Below, piece by piece: positions 58,001 through 64,000 of a stretch of DNA of 64,000 nt (position 1 is the first letter of the stretch; each line of letters opens with the position of its first letter). The position numbers and the translations under genes are program-made. The DNA is taken from NCBI GenBank assembly GCA_032027205.1, contig JAVSMN010000001.1, positions 3,351,418 through 3,415,417 of the forward strand. The letters are read 5' to 3'. Source of the stretch: Zeimonas sp032027205. Lineage in GTDB: Bacteria > Pseudomonadota > Gammaproteobacteria > Burkholderiales > Burkholderiaceae_E. Below the pieces are notes generated by a model. That model saw only the letters and a list, made by a program, of their open reading frames with translations, did not search any database and was not told the origin of the DNA.

Positions 58001-60392
58001 CACGATCAGCTACGACCCGGCGGGCGCGTTCCAGTCGCTCGAGCCCGGCCAGCAGGCGAGCGACACGTTCAGCTACCGCTTGTCCGACGGCCAGGGTGCG
58101 ACGGCCACCGCGTCGGTGAGCGTGACGGTCACTGGCGTCGCCGAGGCGGCGCCCAATCCGATCGTCGCCGAGAACCAACGGCCCGGAACGCCGCAGAGCG
58201 TCTGGGGCATCAACGGCCCGACCACGGACATCGAGGGCTTCGCCACCGACATCAGCGTCGACCAGGGCCAGCGCGTCGACTTCAAGGTCAACACGGTCGC
58301 GAGCGACTATCGGATCGACATCTATCGGCTCGGCTACTACCAGGGCAACGGCGCGCGCTACGTCACGACGGTCCAGCCGACGTCGATCACGCGTCAGCCG
58401 ACCCCGGTGAGCGGCGCCGACGGCCTTGTCGATGCCGGCAACTGGAGCGTGTCGGCGTCGTGGAACGTGCCGACGGACGCGGTGTCCGGCGTGTACGTTG
58501 CACACCTCGTGCGCGAGGACGGAACGCTCGGCGAGAACCACATGTACTTCGTGGTTCGCGACGACGACGGCCGTTCCGACATGCTGTTCCAGACCTCCGA
58601 CACCACCTGGCAGGCGTACAACCTGTGGGGCGGCGGGGACTTCTACACCGGCACGCCTTCTTCGCCCACTCAGGCGCACAAGGTCAGCTACAACCGCCCG
58701 TTCGGACCTGCGACGAACTCGGCCAACGTGCCGCTGTTCGACGCCGAGTACCCGATGATCCGGTGGCTCGAAGCCAATGGGTACAACGTCAGCTACTCCA
58801 CCGGTATCGACACCGACCGCCGGGGCCAGGAACTGCTCGAGCACCGCGCGTTCCTTTCGGTGGGTCACGACGAGTATTGGTCGGGCCTGCAACGCACGAA
58901 CATCGAGGCGGCGCGCGACGCCGGCGTGAACCTCGCGTTCTTCAGCGGCAACGAGGTGTACTGGAAGACGCGTTGGGAGGACAACAACCGCACACTGGTC
59001 AGCTACAAGGAGACGTGGGCGAACAGCAAGATCGATCCGAGCCCCGAGTGGACAGGCACCTGGCGCGATCCGCGCTTCAGCCCGCCGAGCGACGGCGGAC
59101 GCCCCGAGAACGGGTTGACCGGGACGCTGTTCCAGGTCGATTCGTATCGGCTCGACACCATCGACGTTCCCGCCGAGGATGGCTGGATGCGCTTCTGGCG
59201 CAACACGAGCCTGGCGAATCTCTCCGCGGGCCAGACCGCTTCGCTGACGCCCAATGTCCTCGGCTACGAGTGGGACGAAGCTCCCGACAACGGCTTCCGG
59301 CCTGCCGGCTCGATCCGCCTGTCCTCGACCAGCCTCGGCGTCTCGCAATACCTGCTCGACTACGGCAGCACGACGGGGCCGGCCGAGGCCACGCACAATC
59401 TCTCGCTGTACCGCGCGCCGAGTGGAGCGATGGTGTTCGGTGCGGGCACGACGCGATGGTCGTGGGGGCTCGACAGCGACCACGTCAACGAGACCTCGGT
59501 CGTCGATCCGCGCATGCAGCAGGCTACCGTCAACCTGTTCGCGGACATGGGCATCCAGCCCGACTCGCTCGCCAGCGGGCTCGTTCCGGCGACGGCTTCA
59601 TCGGACCGGACGGCGCCTGCCTCGTCGATCCAGACGCCCGCCGCCGGCACCACGATCGCGGCCGGGCAGGCGACGACCATCACCGGCATGGCCTCCGACG
59701 TCGGCGGCAGGGTCGGCGGCGTCGAGCTCTCGTTCGACAACGGCACCACCTGGCGCTCGGCTTCGGGTCGCGAGAACTGGACCTACTCGTGGCGGCCGAC
59801 GACGACCGGCTCCGTCACGATCGCGGCGCGCGCGATCGACGACAGCCTGAACGTGCAGCCGACGCCGACCACGCTCGCCGTCGACGTGCAGGCGAGCGGC
59901 GGACCATGGAGCCTCTTCGCGCCGACCTCGGTGCCGAGCCAGTTGAACGTCAACGACCCGAACCCTGTCGAACTCGGCGTGAAGTTCCGCTCCGACATCG
60001 CGGCGACGATTACCGGCGTGCGCTTCTACAAGGGCTCCCAGGACGTCGGCCCGCACGTCGCGAACCTGTGGACGGCCACCGGAACGCGCCTGGCAACGGC
60101 GAACTTCGCCAGCGAGACCGCCAGCGGTTGGCAGCAGGTGGACTTCGCGTCGCCGATCCCGATCGAGGCAGACCAGCTGTACGTCGCCTCGTACCATACC
60201 GGGTCGGGGTTCTACTCGGCGGACACCGACTTCTTCTCCTCCCAGGGGATCGACGTCGGGCCGCTGCATGCGCCAGCCAGCCCGCTCGTTGCGGGAGGCA
60301 ACGGCGTCTACCAGTACGGCGCGAGCGCGCTCCCCACGAACACGTGGAACGGCTCGAATTACTGGGTCGACGTGGTGCTGGCGAGCGCCTGA
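52017..60392 (+). CDS. Giant RTX protein with two N,N-dimethylformamidase-like domains
   Basis: A 2791-residue protein without N-terminal signal peptide. In order: unknown start (1-190); RTX calcium repeats (about 194-245, GGAGSDEIDGREGNDELLGG); a cadherin-like domain (300-400); a long RTX block (about 530-757, e.g. GGAGADTMAGGGGNDTYLVD); two tandem-95/VCBS-type domains (NDAPVA motifs, to about 990); a DMFase large-subunit-like domain (about 996-1478) with SVGHDEYWSGQQRANVEAA; an Ig-like domain (1480-1580); a DUF4082-like domain (1584-1746); three more NDAPVA domains; then a second DMFase-like (2047-2523), Ig-like and DUF4082-like set to the end. The divergent exporter and adaptor very probably secrete it. 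Whether the DMFase-like parts are enzymes or adhesive is open. Confidence 0.9.
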   Translation: MRVRYRSAKRTASRYLIDDPAPSGIYGAARSGTWIADPGLRNLRGSFPGNGKFPLDPQASSDWSEGPVFVPTVKPWRPSSGFGDDVSLLASQTTPRCSPALQVRLGDASVPFPGMAGLHIRLSAPNDAPAGPIPGAATVVPAGASLPASTIGDAPGGGLGVETPVVPPATSPTPPVGVGEQTGIVRLAGSPRADRIAGGAGSDEIDGREGNDELLGGEGGDALVAGEGDDVLDGGPGADVARFSGSVFEYDISRQSATQFTVRHARAVGGASDGTDLVRNVERLDFRDRKILLDGSNNAPLVRADDGLTTVDGRSLTIPFSRLLGNDFDFDGDRLTITQVKGKPADSVRIVGNSIVFTPPAGVQWALASFTSYETPFLYTVSDGRGGTATTSATVTITRPADLRGLPAGPAGTSLEGAGGPGEAPGATFTKVSGQSVTGTDGDDLILVPTSGAMTGGIVDGQAGVDELRFTSVGNAQTLTLPSSLANVERIVIGTGTAPAADTTGTSAHVVTGSAVGYGLEFVGNAGANRITGTNFADRIDGGVGDDRMTGGTGDDTYFVDSAADVVNESSGTGGTDTVYASVSYTLPSRVENLSLLGTQNINATGNSLANTLVGNAGGNALSGAGGADTLDGGAGADTMAGGGGNDTYLVDDPGDVVTEASGAGTDTVRANVTYTLAANVENLVLVGTGAIDGTGNTLGNTIDGSAGNNTLRGGAGVDALNGGDGDDVIEGGAGNDTLDGGAGTNIARYSGAQADYTVAAGTGGAFTITDRRSGAPDGVDTVRNISLLQFSDVAVPLGGPANQSPVAVADSGTTAEDTTWTVPTTVLTANDSDPDAGDILSITGVGGASNGTVALAGGNVSFTPAINFNGTGSFTYTLSDGHGGTATGSVSVAVTAVNDAPVAGDDDFATPADTPLTIAASALLANDSDVEGAPITVVNVGGATNGTVSASGGDFVFTPAAGFGGTASFTYQASDGQAQSAPATVRIAVGSPAPNEIVLENQKPGSPQSEWDVSDYDSSIEGYAAQFSSNLGETVQFKVDTDATDYRIDIYRLGYYGGNGARKVATIDPTWIGRQPTPVSDDTTGLVDAGNWNVSASWTIPTEAVSGVYIAKLVRESGPAGANHIPFVVRDDSGRSDILFQTSDTTWQAYNDWGGNSLYSGSPVGRAYKVSYNRPINTRYGSAPGAPEDFLFDSEYPTIRFLEANGYDVSYFSGIDSDRRGAELLEHQVFLSVGHDEYWSGQQRANVEAARDAGVDLGFLSGNEVFWKTRWESSIDGSGTPYTTLVSYKETHPDGVDDPSSQATGTWRDPRFESDAGRPENALTGQLFMVNDGSDPPTKITVPVEEGQLRFWRNTGLGTSATTLASDIISYEWDEDLDNGFRPAGLIRLSSTVDPSVSYLQDFGSTYGSGSATHSLTLYRASSGALVFGAGTTQWGWGLDAVHDGSSPTDSRIQQATVNLLADMGAQPTTLAPALLPATASTDTTAPTSVITSPSGGTNLQPGTAVTITGTAADVGGRVGGVEVSTDGGSTWRRASGRSNWTYDWTPQVAGNFTIRSRAADDTLNLETPGTGVNVTVGGATSETYSLWPASTTPAVVSDGDSVPVELGVKLVPDADGQITGIRFYKGPQNLGTHVGNLWTSTGTLLASTTFTDESAGGWQQASFANPVPVTAGTTYVASYFAPQGRYSVNDNYFTSSYTNGPLTAPSSASAEGNGVYRYGAASAFPNATFSASNYWVDVVFNAGPINQLPIANPDSFSFAEDAVLTLLPGQLTSNDTDPENDPLTVTAVGSATNGTVRMDSGSIVFTPSTNFNGSAGFAYTLSDGRGSATGSVGLAVTPVNDAPVANADAGFSTPFETALSLPVATLLGNDTDVDGDVLSIDSVGTAVNGAVALDAAGGLVVFTPAAGYAGPASFAYTIRDPASAPATAVVSLVVGAAGNQAPNAVADIATTDEDHPVTINVLANDSDPEGNPLAVALLDLTGTQGTVRINTDNTISYDPAGAFQSLEPGQQASDTFSYRLSDGQGATATASVSVTVTGVAEAAPNPIVAENQRPGTPQSVWGINGPTTDIEGFATDISVDQGQRVDFKVNTVASDYRIDIYRLGYYQGNGARYVTTVQPTSITRQPTPVSGADGLVDAGNWSVSASWNVPTDAVSGVYVAHLVREDGTLGENHMYFVVRDDDGRSDMLFQTSDTTWQAYNLWGGGDFYTGTPSSPTQAHKVSYNRPFGPATNSANVPLFDAEYPMIRWLEANGYNVSYSTGIDTDRRGQELLEHRAFLSVGHDEYWSGLQRTNIEAARDAGVNLAFFSGNEVYWKTRWEDNNRTLVSYKETWANSKIDPSPEWTGTWRDPRFSPPSDGGRPENGLTGTLFQVDSYRLDTIDVPAEDGWMRFWRNTSLANLSAGQTASLTPNVLGYEWDEAPDNGFRPAGSIRLSSTSLGVSQYLLDYGSTTGPAEATHNLSLYRAPSGAMVFGAGTTRWSWGLDSDHVNETSVVDPRMQQATVNLFADMGIQPDSLASGLVPATASSDRTAPASSIQTPAAGTTIAAGQATTITGMASDVGGRVGGVELSFDNGTTWRSASGRENWTYSWRPTTTGSVTIAARAIDDSLNVQPTPTTLAVDVQASGGPWSLFAPTSVPSQLNVNDPNPVELGVKFRSDIAATITGVRFYKGSQDVGPHVANLWTATGTRLATANFASETASGWQQVDFASPIPIEADQLYVASYHTGSGFYSADTDFFSSQGIDVGPLHAPASPLVAGGNGVYQYGASALPTNTWNGSNYWVDVVLASA
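55002..57250 (+). repeat. Internal unit, copy 1
   Basis: Encodes DMFase-like, Ig-like and DUF4082-like domains. Corresponding landmarks in copy 2 are NEIVLENQKPGSPQS / NPIVAENQRPGTPQS, RIDIYRLGYYGGNGAR / RIDIYRLGYYQGNGAR, LFQTSDTTWQAYN in both, and SNYWVDVVFNAG / SNYWVDVVLASA. Confidence 0.9.
58152..60389 (+). repeat. Internal unit, copy 2
   Basis: Second copy of the same three-domain unit, of nearly equal length (about 746 codons against 750). The copies differ by many substitutions and small gaps, so the duplication is not recent. Confidence 0.9.
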
Positions 60393-60430
60393 TCGAGGCA
60401 TCGCGCTGACCGGCTGGTTCTGAGCCGGGC

Positions 60431-60450
60431 GCGCCGCTCGCTCGCGGCGC
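60431..60450 (+). terminator. GC hairpin after the giant RTX gene
   Basis: GCGCCGC / GCGGCGC around TCGCTC, without T-run, 38 bases after the stop and six bases before the DUF72 start. A weak terminator or a leader structure of the next gene. Confidence 0.35.
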
Positions 60451-60455
60451 CGTGC

Positions 60456-61391
60456 ATGGAAACCTGCATCGGTCTCGCCACGGTGCCCGGGCGCATCCGC
60501 ATCGGCATCTCCGGCTGGACCTACGCACCCTGGCGCGGCGTCTTCTACCCGGAGAAGCTGTCCCAGGACGAGGAGCTGTCGTACGCGGCGAGCCTGTTCG
60601 ACTCGATCGAGATCAACGGCACGTTCTACCGGCTGCAGCAGCCGGCGAGTTTCCTGCGCTGGCGCGACGAGACTCCCGACGACTTCGTGTTTTCGGTCAA
60701 GGCGCCGCGCTACATCACGCACGTGCGGCGCCTGCGCGAGATCGAGACGCCGCTGGCGAATTTCCTGGCCTCGGGTCTTCTGCTGCTCGGCGAAAAGCTC
60801 GGTCCGCTGTTGTGGCAGTTCCCGCCGTTCCTGCGTTACGACCCGCCGCGCTTCGAGGCTTTCTTCGCGATGCTGCCGCACGACACCGGGCAGGCGGCGA
60901 GGCTCGCGCGTGCGCACGACGGACGCATCGCGAGCGATGACGGCATCCCCGACGCACCGGCGCGTCGGCTGCGCCACGCGATCGAGGTTCGGCACGAGAG
61001 CTTTCGGGATTCGACGTTCATCGAGATGCTGCGTCGGCACGACGTCGCTCTCGTGTGCGCGGACACCGTGAGCTGGCCGCGGCTGATGGACCTGACCAGC
61101 GACTTCGTCTATTGCCGGCTGCACGGATCCGAAGAGCTGTACGTCAGCGGCTATGACGACGCGTCGCTCGACGCGTGGGCGAGGCGCGTACTCGCGTGGG
61201 CCGACGGTGGCGAACCCGACGACGCCGAGCGCGTCCTGCCGGCGCTCGCGTCGTCGTCGGCCGCCGGGCGAACGGGCCGCGACGTGTTCGTCTATTTCGA
61301 CAACGACGCAAAAGTGCGCGCACCCGCGGACGCAGACTCGCTCGTGCAGCGCGTGTCGAGCTCGAAGACGACGAAGGCTTCGATGCGCTAG
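60456..61391 (+). CDS. DUF72 family protein
   Basis: A 311-residue TIM-barrel-like protein of DUF72 (YecE family). The family hallmarks are IRIGISGWTYAPWRGVFYP, seen as GISGWTYAPWRG, FDSIEINGTFYRL, FVFSVKAPRYITH, GPLLWQFPP, VEVRH-like AIEVRHESF and YCRLHGSEELYVSGY. The biochemical role is not known. The C terminus after VFVYFDNDAK, which normally ends the fold, carries 30 extra polar residues. It lies alone between the RTX gene and cioAB. Confidence 0.9.
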   Translation: METCIGLATVPGRIRIGISGWTYAPWRGVFYPEKLSQDEELSYAASLFDSIEINGTFYRLQQPASFLRWRDETPDDFVFSVKAPRYITHVRRLREIETPLANFLASGLLLLGEKLGPLLWQFPPFLRYDPPRFEAFFAMLPHDTGQAARLARAHDGRIASDDGIPDAPARRLRHAIEVRHESFRDSTFIEMLRRHDVALVCADTVSWPRLMDLTSDFVYCRLHGSEELYVSGYDDASLDAWARRVLAWADGGEPDDAERVLPALASSSAAGRTGRDVFVYFDNDAKVRAPADADSLVQRVSSSKTTKASMR

Positions 61392-61500
61392 ACGAGCGAC
61401 GCGCTGCTGCCGTGGCAGGGCGCCTGGCCCCGGAGAACCTGTCGAGACCGCAGGCATCGGGATTGCATCGGTCTCCGGTTCGCACCGGGGAGGAGGAGTC

Positions 61501-62955
61501 TTGGACGCCCTGTTGCTGTCGCGCCTGCAGTTCGCCTGGGTGGTTGCCTTCCACATCCTGCTGCCGGCGTTCACCGTCGGCCTGTCCTGCTACATCGCCA
61601 CGCTCGAGACGTTGTGGTGGATCCGCAAGGACGACGTCTATCGCCGGCTGTCCGCTTTCTGGATCAAGATTTTCGCGGTCTCCTTCGGCATGGGGGTGGT
61701 TTCCGGCGTCGTCATGCCGTTTCAGTTCGGCACGAACTGGAGCCGCTTCATCGACGCCACCGGCAGCGTGATCGGGCCGCTGCTGGGCTACGAGGTCATT
61801 ACCGCCTTCTTCCTCGAGGCGGCCTTCCTCGGCGTGCTGTTGTTCGGGCGAAAGCTCGTTCCGCAATGGGCGCACGTGCTGTCGGCCTACCTGGTCGCGC
61901 TCGGCACGCTGCTGTCGTCGTTCTGGATCCTCGCGTCGAACAGCTGGATGCAGACACCCGCCGGACACGAGGTCGTCGACGGCCGCTTCGTGCCGGTCGA
62001 CCTGGTGCAGCTGATCTTCAACCCGTCGTTTCCGTACCGGCTGGTGCACACGGTTACCGCCTTCGTCGTCACCACCGGTCTCGTGGTGCTGGGCGTCGGC
62101 GCGCACTACCTGCTGCATCACCGGCACGTCGACGAAGCGCGGATCATGGTGCGGATGTCGCTGGTCTTCCTCAGCGTGATGGTGCCGTTCCAGATCATCG
62201 TCGGAGACCTGCACGGACTGAACACGCTGCACCACCAGCCGGCCAAGCTTGCCGCGATGGAAGGGCTGTGGGAGAGCACGACGCACGTGCCGCTGTCGCT
62301 GTTCGCGCTGCCCGACGAGCAGGCCGAGCGCAACCGCTACGAGATCGCCATTCCGGCGGTGGGAAGCCTGTACCTGACGCACGGCTTCTCCACGGAAGTG
62401 AAGGGCCTGAAGGAATTTCCACCGCAGGATCGCCCGCCGGTGGCGATACCGTATTTCGCGTTCCGCATCATGGTCGGGCTGGGTGTGTTGATGCTCGCGA
62501 TCGTGATCTCGGGCTGGGTCGCGTACAAGCGCGGCCGCCTCTACGAGTCGCGCGCCTTCCTGCGCTTCGCTCGGCTCGGGATGCCGGCAGGTTTCCTCGC
62601 GGTGCTCGCCGGCTGGACGGTAACCGAGGTGGGGCGACAGCCGTGGGTCGTCTACGGGCTGATGCGCACGTCGGATGCCGTCTCGCCGTCCCTTACCGCG
62701 GCAGACGTCACGCTGTCCTTCGCCGCGTACATCGTCGGCTATCTCGTGATGTTCGGCGGCGGCTTCGTGCTGCTGCGCCGGATGGTGCTGACCGGCCCGG
62801 AGCGCGCGTCGCAGCGCGAAGCCGACGAGGCGGGCGAAGCGCGCAAGCGCTCGGCGCGGCCCCTTTCGGCCGCCACCGACGAGCCGCACCGCGGCACGCC
62901 CCGCCCGGCGGGCGCGACCCTCGGTCCGCAGCGGGAGGCTCGTCGTGACGCTTGA
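61501..62955 (+). CDS. cioA: Cyanide-insensitive type bd quinol oxidase subunit I
   Basis: The 484-residue haem-carrying subunit of a bd-type terminal oxidase, which oxidises ubiquinol and reduces oxygen to water without pumping protons. Haem ligands are the His of AFHILLPAFTVGL and of YRLVHTVTAFVV; the conserved GWTVTEVGRQPWVVYGLMRT and a short Q-loop place it in the CIO-type rather than the long-Q-loop CydA group. The start is a TTG at 61501 preceded by AGGAGGAG; no ATG or GTG fits the conserved N terminus. The last 50 residues are a charged tail. Its end overlaps cioB by 11 bases. Confidence 0.93.
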   Translation: MDALLLSRLQFAWVVAFHILLPAFTVGLSCYIATLETLWWIRKDDVYRRLSAFWIKIFAVSFGMGVVSGVVMPFQFGTNWSRFIDATGSVIGPLLGYEVITAFFLEAAFLGVLLFGRKLVPQWAHVLSAYLVALGTLLSSFWILASNSWMQTPAGHEVVDGRFVPVDLVQLIFNPSFPYRLVHTVTAFVVTTGLVVLGVGAHYLLHHRHVDEARIMVRMSLVFLSVMVPFQIIVGDLHGLNTLHHQPAKLAAMEGLWESTTHVPLSLFALPDEQAERNRYEIAIPAVGSLYLTHGFSTEVKGLKEFPPQDRPPVAIPYFAFRIMVGLGVLMLAIVISGWVAYKRGRLYESRAFLRFARLGMPAGFLAVLAGWTVTEVGRQPWVVYGLMRTSDAVSPSLTAADVTLSFAAYIVGYLVMFGGGFVLLRRMVLTGPERASQREADEAGEARKRSARPLSAATDEPHRGTPRPAGATLGPQREARRDA

Positions 62956-63952
62956 TCTCGTGCCGCTCTGGGCGGCGATCCTCGCGCTGTCGGTGTTCAT
63001 GTACGTGCTGCTCGACGGCTTCGACCTCGGCGTCGGGATGCTGTTCCCGTTTCGTCGCAATGCCGAGGACCGCGAGCGGATGATCGGCTCGGTGTCGCCG
63101 GTCTGGGATTTCAACGAGACGTGGCTCGTCCTCGGCGGCGGCGCGATGCTCGCGGTGTTCCCGCTCGCCTTCGCGATCGTCATCCCGGCGATGTACTTCC
63201 CGATCCTCGTGATGCTGCTCGGCCTCGTCTTTCGCGGCGTCGCCTTCGAGTTCCGCGAGGTGCATGGCGCGCGCCGCTGGCTGTGGGACAGCGGCTTCGT
63301 CCTCGGCTCGCTCGCGGCCACCTACGCGCAGGGCGTCATCCTGGGCAATTTCATCCAGGGATTCGAGGTCGAGGGACGACACTTCGTCGGCACGAGTTGG
63401 GACTGGGTCTCGCCGTTCCCGCTGCTCACCGGCGTGGGCCTCGTCTTCGGGTACCTGCTGCAGGGCGCCTGCTGGCTCGTGCTGAAGACCGAGGGCGACC
63501 TGCAGCAGTGGTCGCGCACGGTGGCGCGTCGCACGCTGTGGGGCGTGCTCGCCTTCATTGCGCTGATCAGCATTTGGACGCCGATCGCCGAGCCGCGCAT
63601 TACCGAGCGCTGGTTCAGTTGGCCGCACCTGCTGTATTTCTCGCCGGTGCCGCTGCTGACGATCGCCGTCGCGCTGCTGCTGCTGCGCGCGCTGCGGCGA
63701 GGCAACGAACTGCTGCCTTTCCTGTGCTCGTTCGCGCTGTTCTTCCTCGCGTTCACCGGACTGGTGATCAGCCTGTGGCCATATATCGCGCCACCTTCGA
63801 TCACCTTGTGGGACGCCGCCGCTGCGCCGAAGGCGCTCGCCTTCCTGATGGTCGGCACGCTGCTGCTGCTGCCCGTGCTGCTGCTGTACGTCGCATGGTC
63901 GTACTGGGTGTTCCGCGGCAAGGTACGCAGCGACATCGGCTACCACGCTTGA
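62945..63952 (+). CDS. cioB: Cyanide-insensitive type bd quinol oxidase subunit II
   Basis: The 335-residue second subunit, with about eight membrane helices and no haem ligands of its own. The N-terminal VLLDGFDLGVGMLFPF, SVSPVWDFNETWLVLGGG and RGVAFEFRE are typical of CydB/CioB. GTG 62945 lies inside cioA, so the two subunits are translated together. The window ends 48 bases later; no third small subunit (CydX or DUF2474 type) can be seen before the edge. Confidence 0.94.
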   Translation: MTLDLVPLWAAILALSVFMYVLLDGFDLGVGMLFPFRRNAEDRERMIGSVSPVWDFNETWLVLGGGAMLAVFPLAFAIVIPAMYFPILVMLLGLVFRGVAFEFREVHGARRWLWDSGFVLGSLAATYAQGVILGNFIQGFEVEGRHFVGTSWDWVSPFPLLTGVGLVFGYLLQGACWLVLKTEGDLQQWSRTVARRTLWGVLAFIALISIWTPIAEPRITERWFSWPHLLYFSPVPLLTIAVALLLLRALRRGNELLPFLCSFALFFLAFTGLVISLWPYIAPPSITLWDAAAAPKALAFLMVGTLLLLPVLLLYVAWSYWVFRGKVRSDIGYHA

Positions 63953-64000
63953 GCGGCGGCCGCCACGCACGGCCGAGTCTCGCGCGGGCGGGCCGCTGAT

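Noticed and set aside
56135..60409. Very long second open frame over the giant RTX gene, and other frames above 400 codons (for example 10315-13440, 30724-34398, 49204-51933)
   Set aside because: In 70% GC DNA the other frames stay open by chance. Their products are Arg/Ala/Pro-rich without motifs, while the chosen frames carry complete domains.
63953..64000. Start of a third oxidase subunit after cioB
   Set aside because: No start codon with a hydrophobic product is visible before the window ends.

Overview
The window is about 70% GC, chromosomal, and looks like a betaproteobacterium, probably of the order Burkholderiales. The gene order rpfE-like/recJ/prfB/lysS, a short-Q-loop bd oxidase, a 260-residue 3-hydroxybutyrate dehydrogenase, class I fumarase, type III pantothenate kinase and an alkane-free set of ordinary housekeeping genes all fit. 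I cannot name the genus.

Positions 1-34435 are core genome: the end of an erythromycin-esterase-like gene, AlkB, tRNA-Asn, an aromatic/aspartate aminotransferase, UvrB, a small tyrosine phosphatase, a lipoprotein esterase, an IscR-IscA pair with an IscR operator, a minus-strand operon (rpfE-like, recJ, prfB with its programmed +1 frameshift, lysS, an MFS transporter), LolC-LolD, TatD, ComEC, a 38-residue cysteine-rich exported peptide, a hypothetical membrane-anchored protein, 3-hydroxybutyrate dehydrogenase, a hydrolase/RidA pair, an orphan iron-binding protein, an NlpC/P60 hydrolase, propionyl-CoA synthetase, YdcF-like and GlcG-like proteins, CoaX, fumarase and acetyl-CoA synthetase.

Positions 34513-44347 are a 9.8 kb integrated element in the 3' end of tRNA-Ser(GGA), bounded by a 15-bp direct repeat. 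It carries a P4-type integrase, an AlpA-like regulator, a tightly overlapping set of small genes, an HNH endonuclease, a P27-type small terminase, an HK97-type capsid protein and a tail tape measure protein, but no large terminase, portal, protease, tail tube or lysis genes. It is therefore a phage satellite or a trimmed prophage. In front of its capsid gene lies an array of three hairpins with near-identical GGA-containing loops.

Positions 44348-47800 are small metabolic and resistance genes: two cupins, a VOC protein, a guanidine-II riboswitch controlling a SugE/Gdx guanidinium exporter, and directly after it D-tartrate dehydratase. Positions 47853-60392 are a type I secretion locus: HlyD-like adaptor, ABC exporter with a degenerate C39 domain, a 97-residue protein, and divergently a 2791-residue RTX protein with two copies of an approximately 750-residue unit made of an N,N-dimethylformamidase-like domain, an Ig-like domain and a DUF4082-like domain. 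The window ends with a DUF72 protein and the two subunits of a cyanide-insensitive type bd quinol oxidase.

Coordinates were read by eye from the sequence and the translations; no similarity search was run. Family names rest on recalled motifs and lengths.
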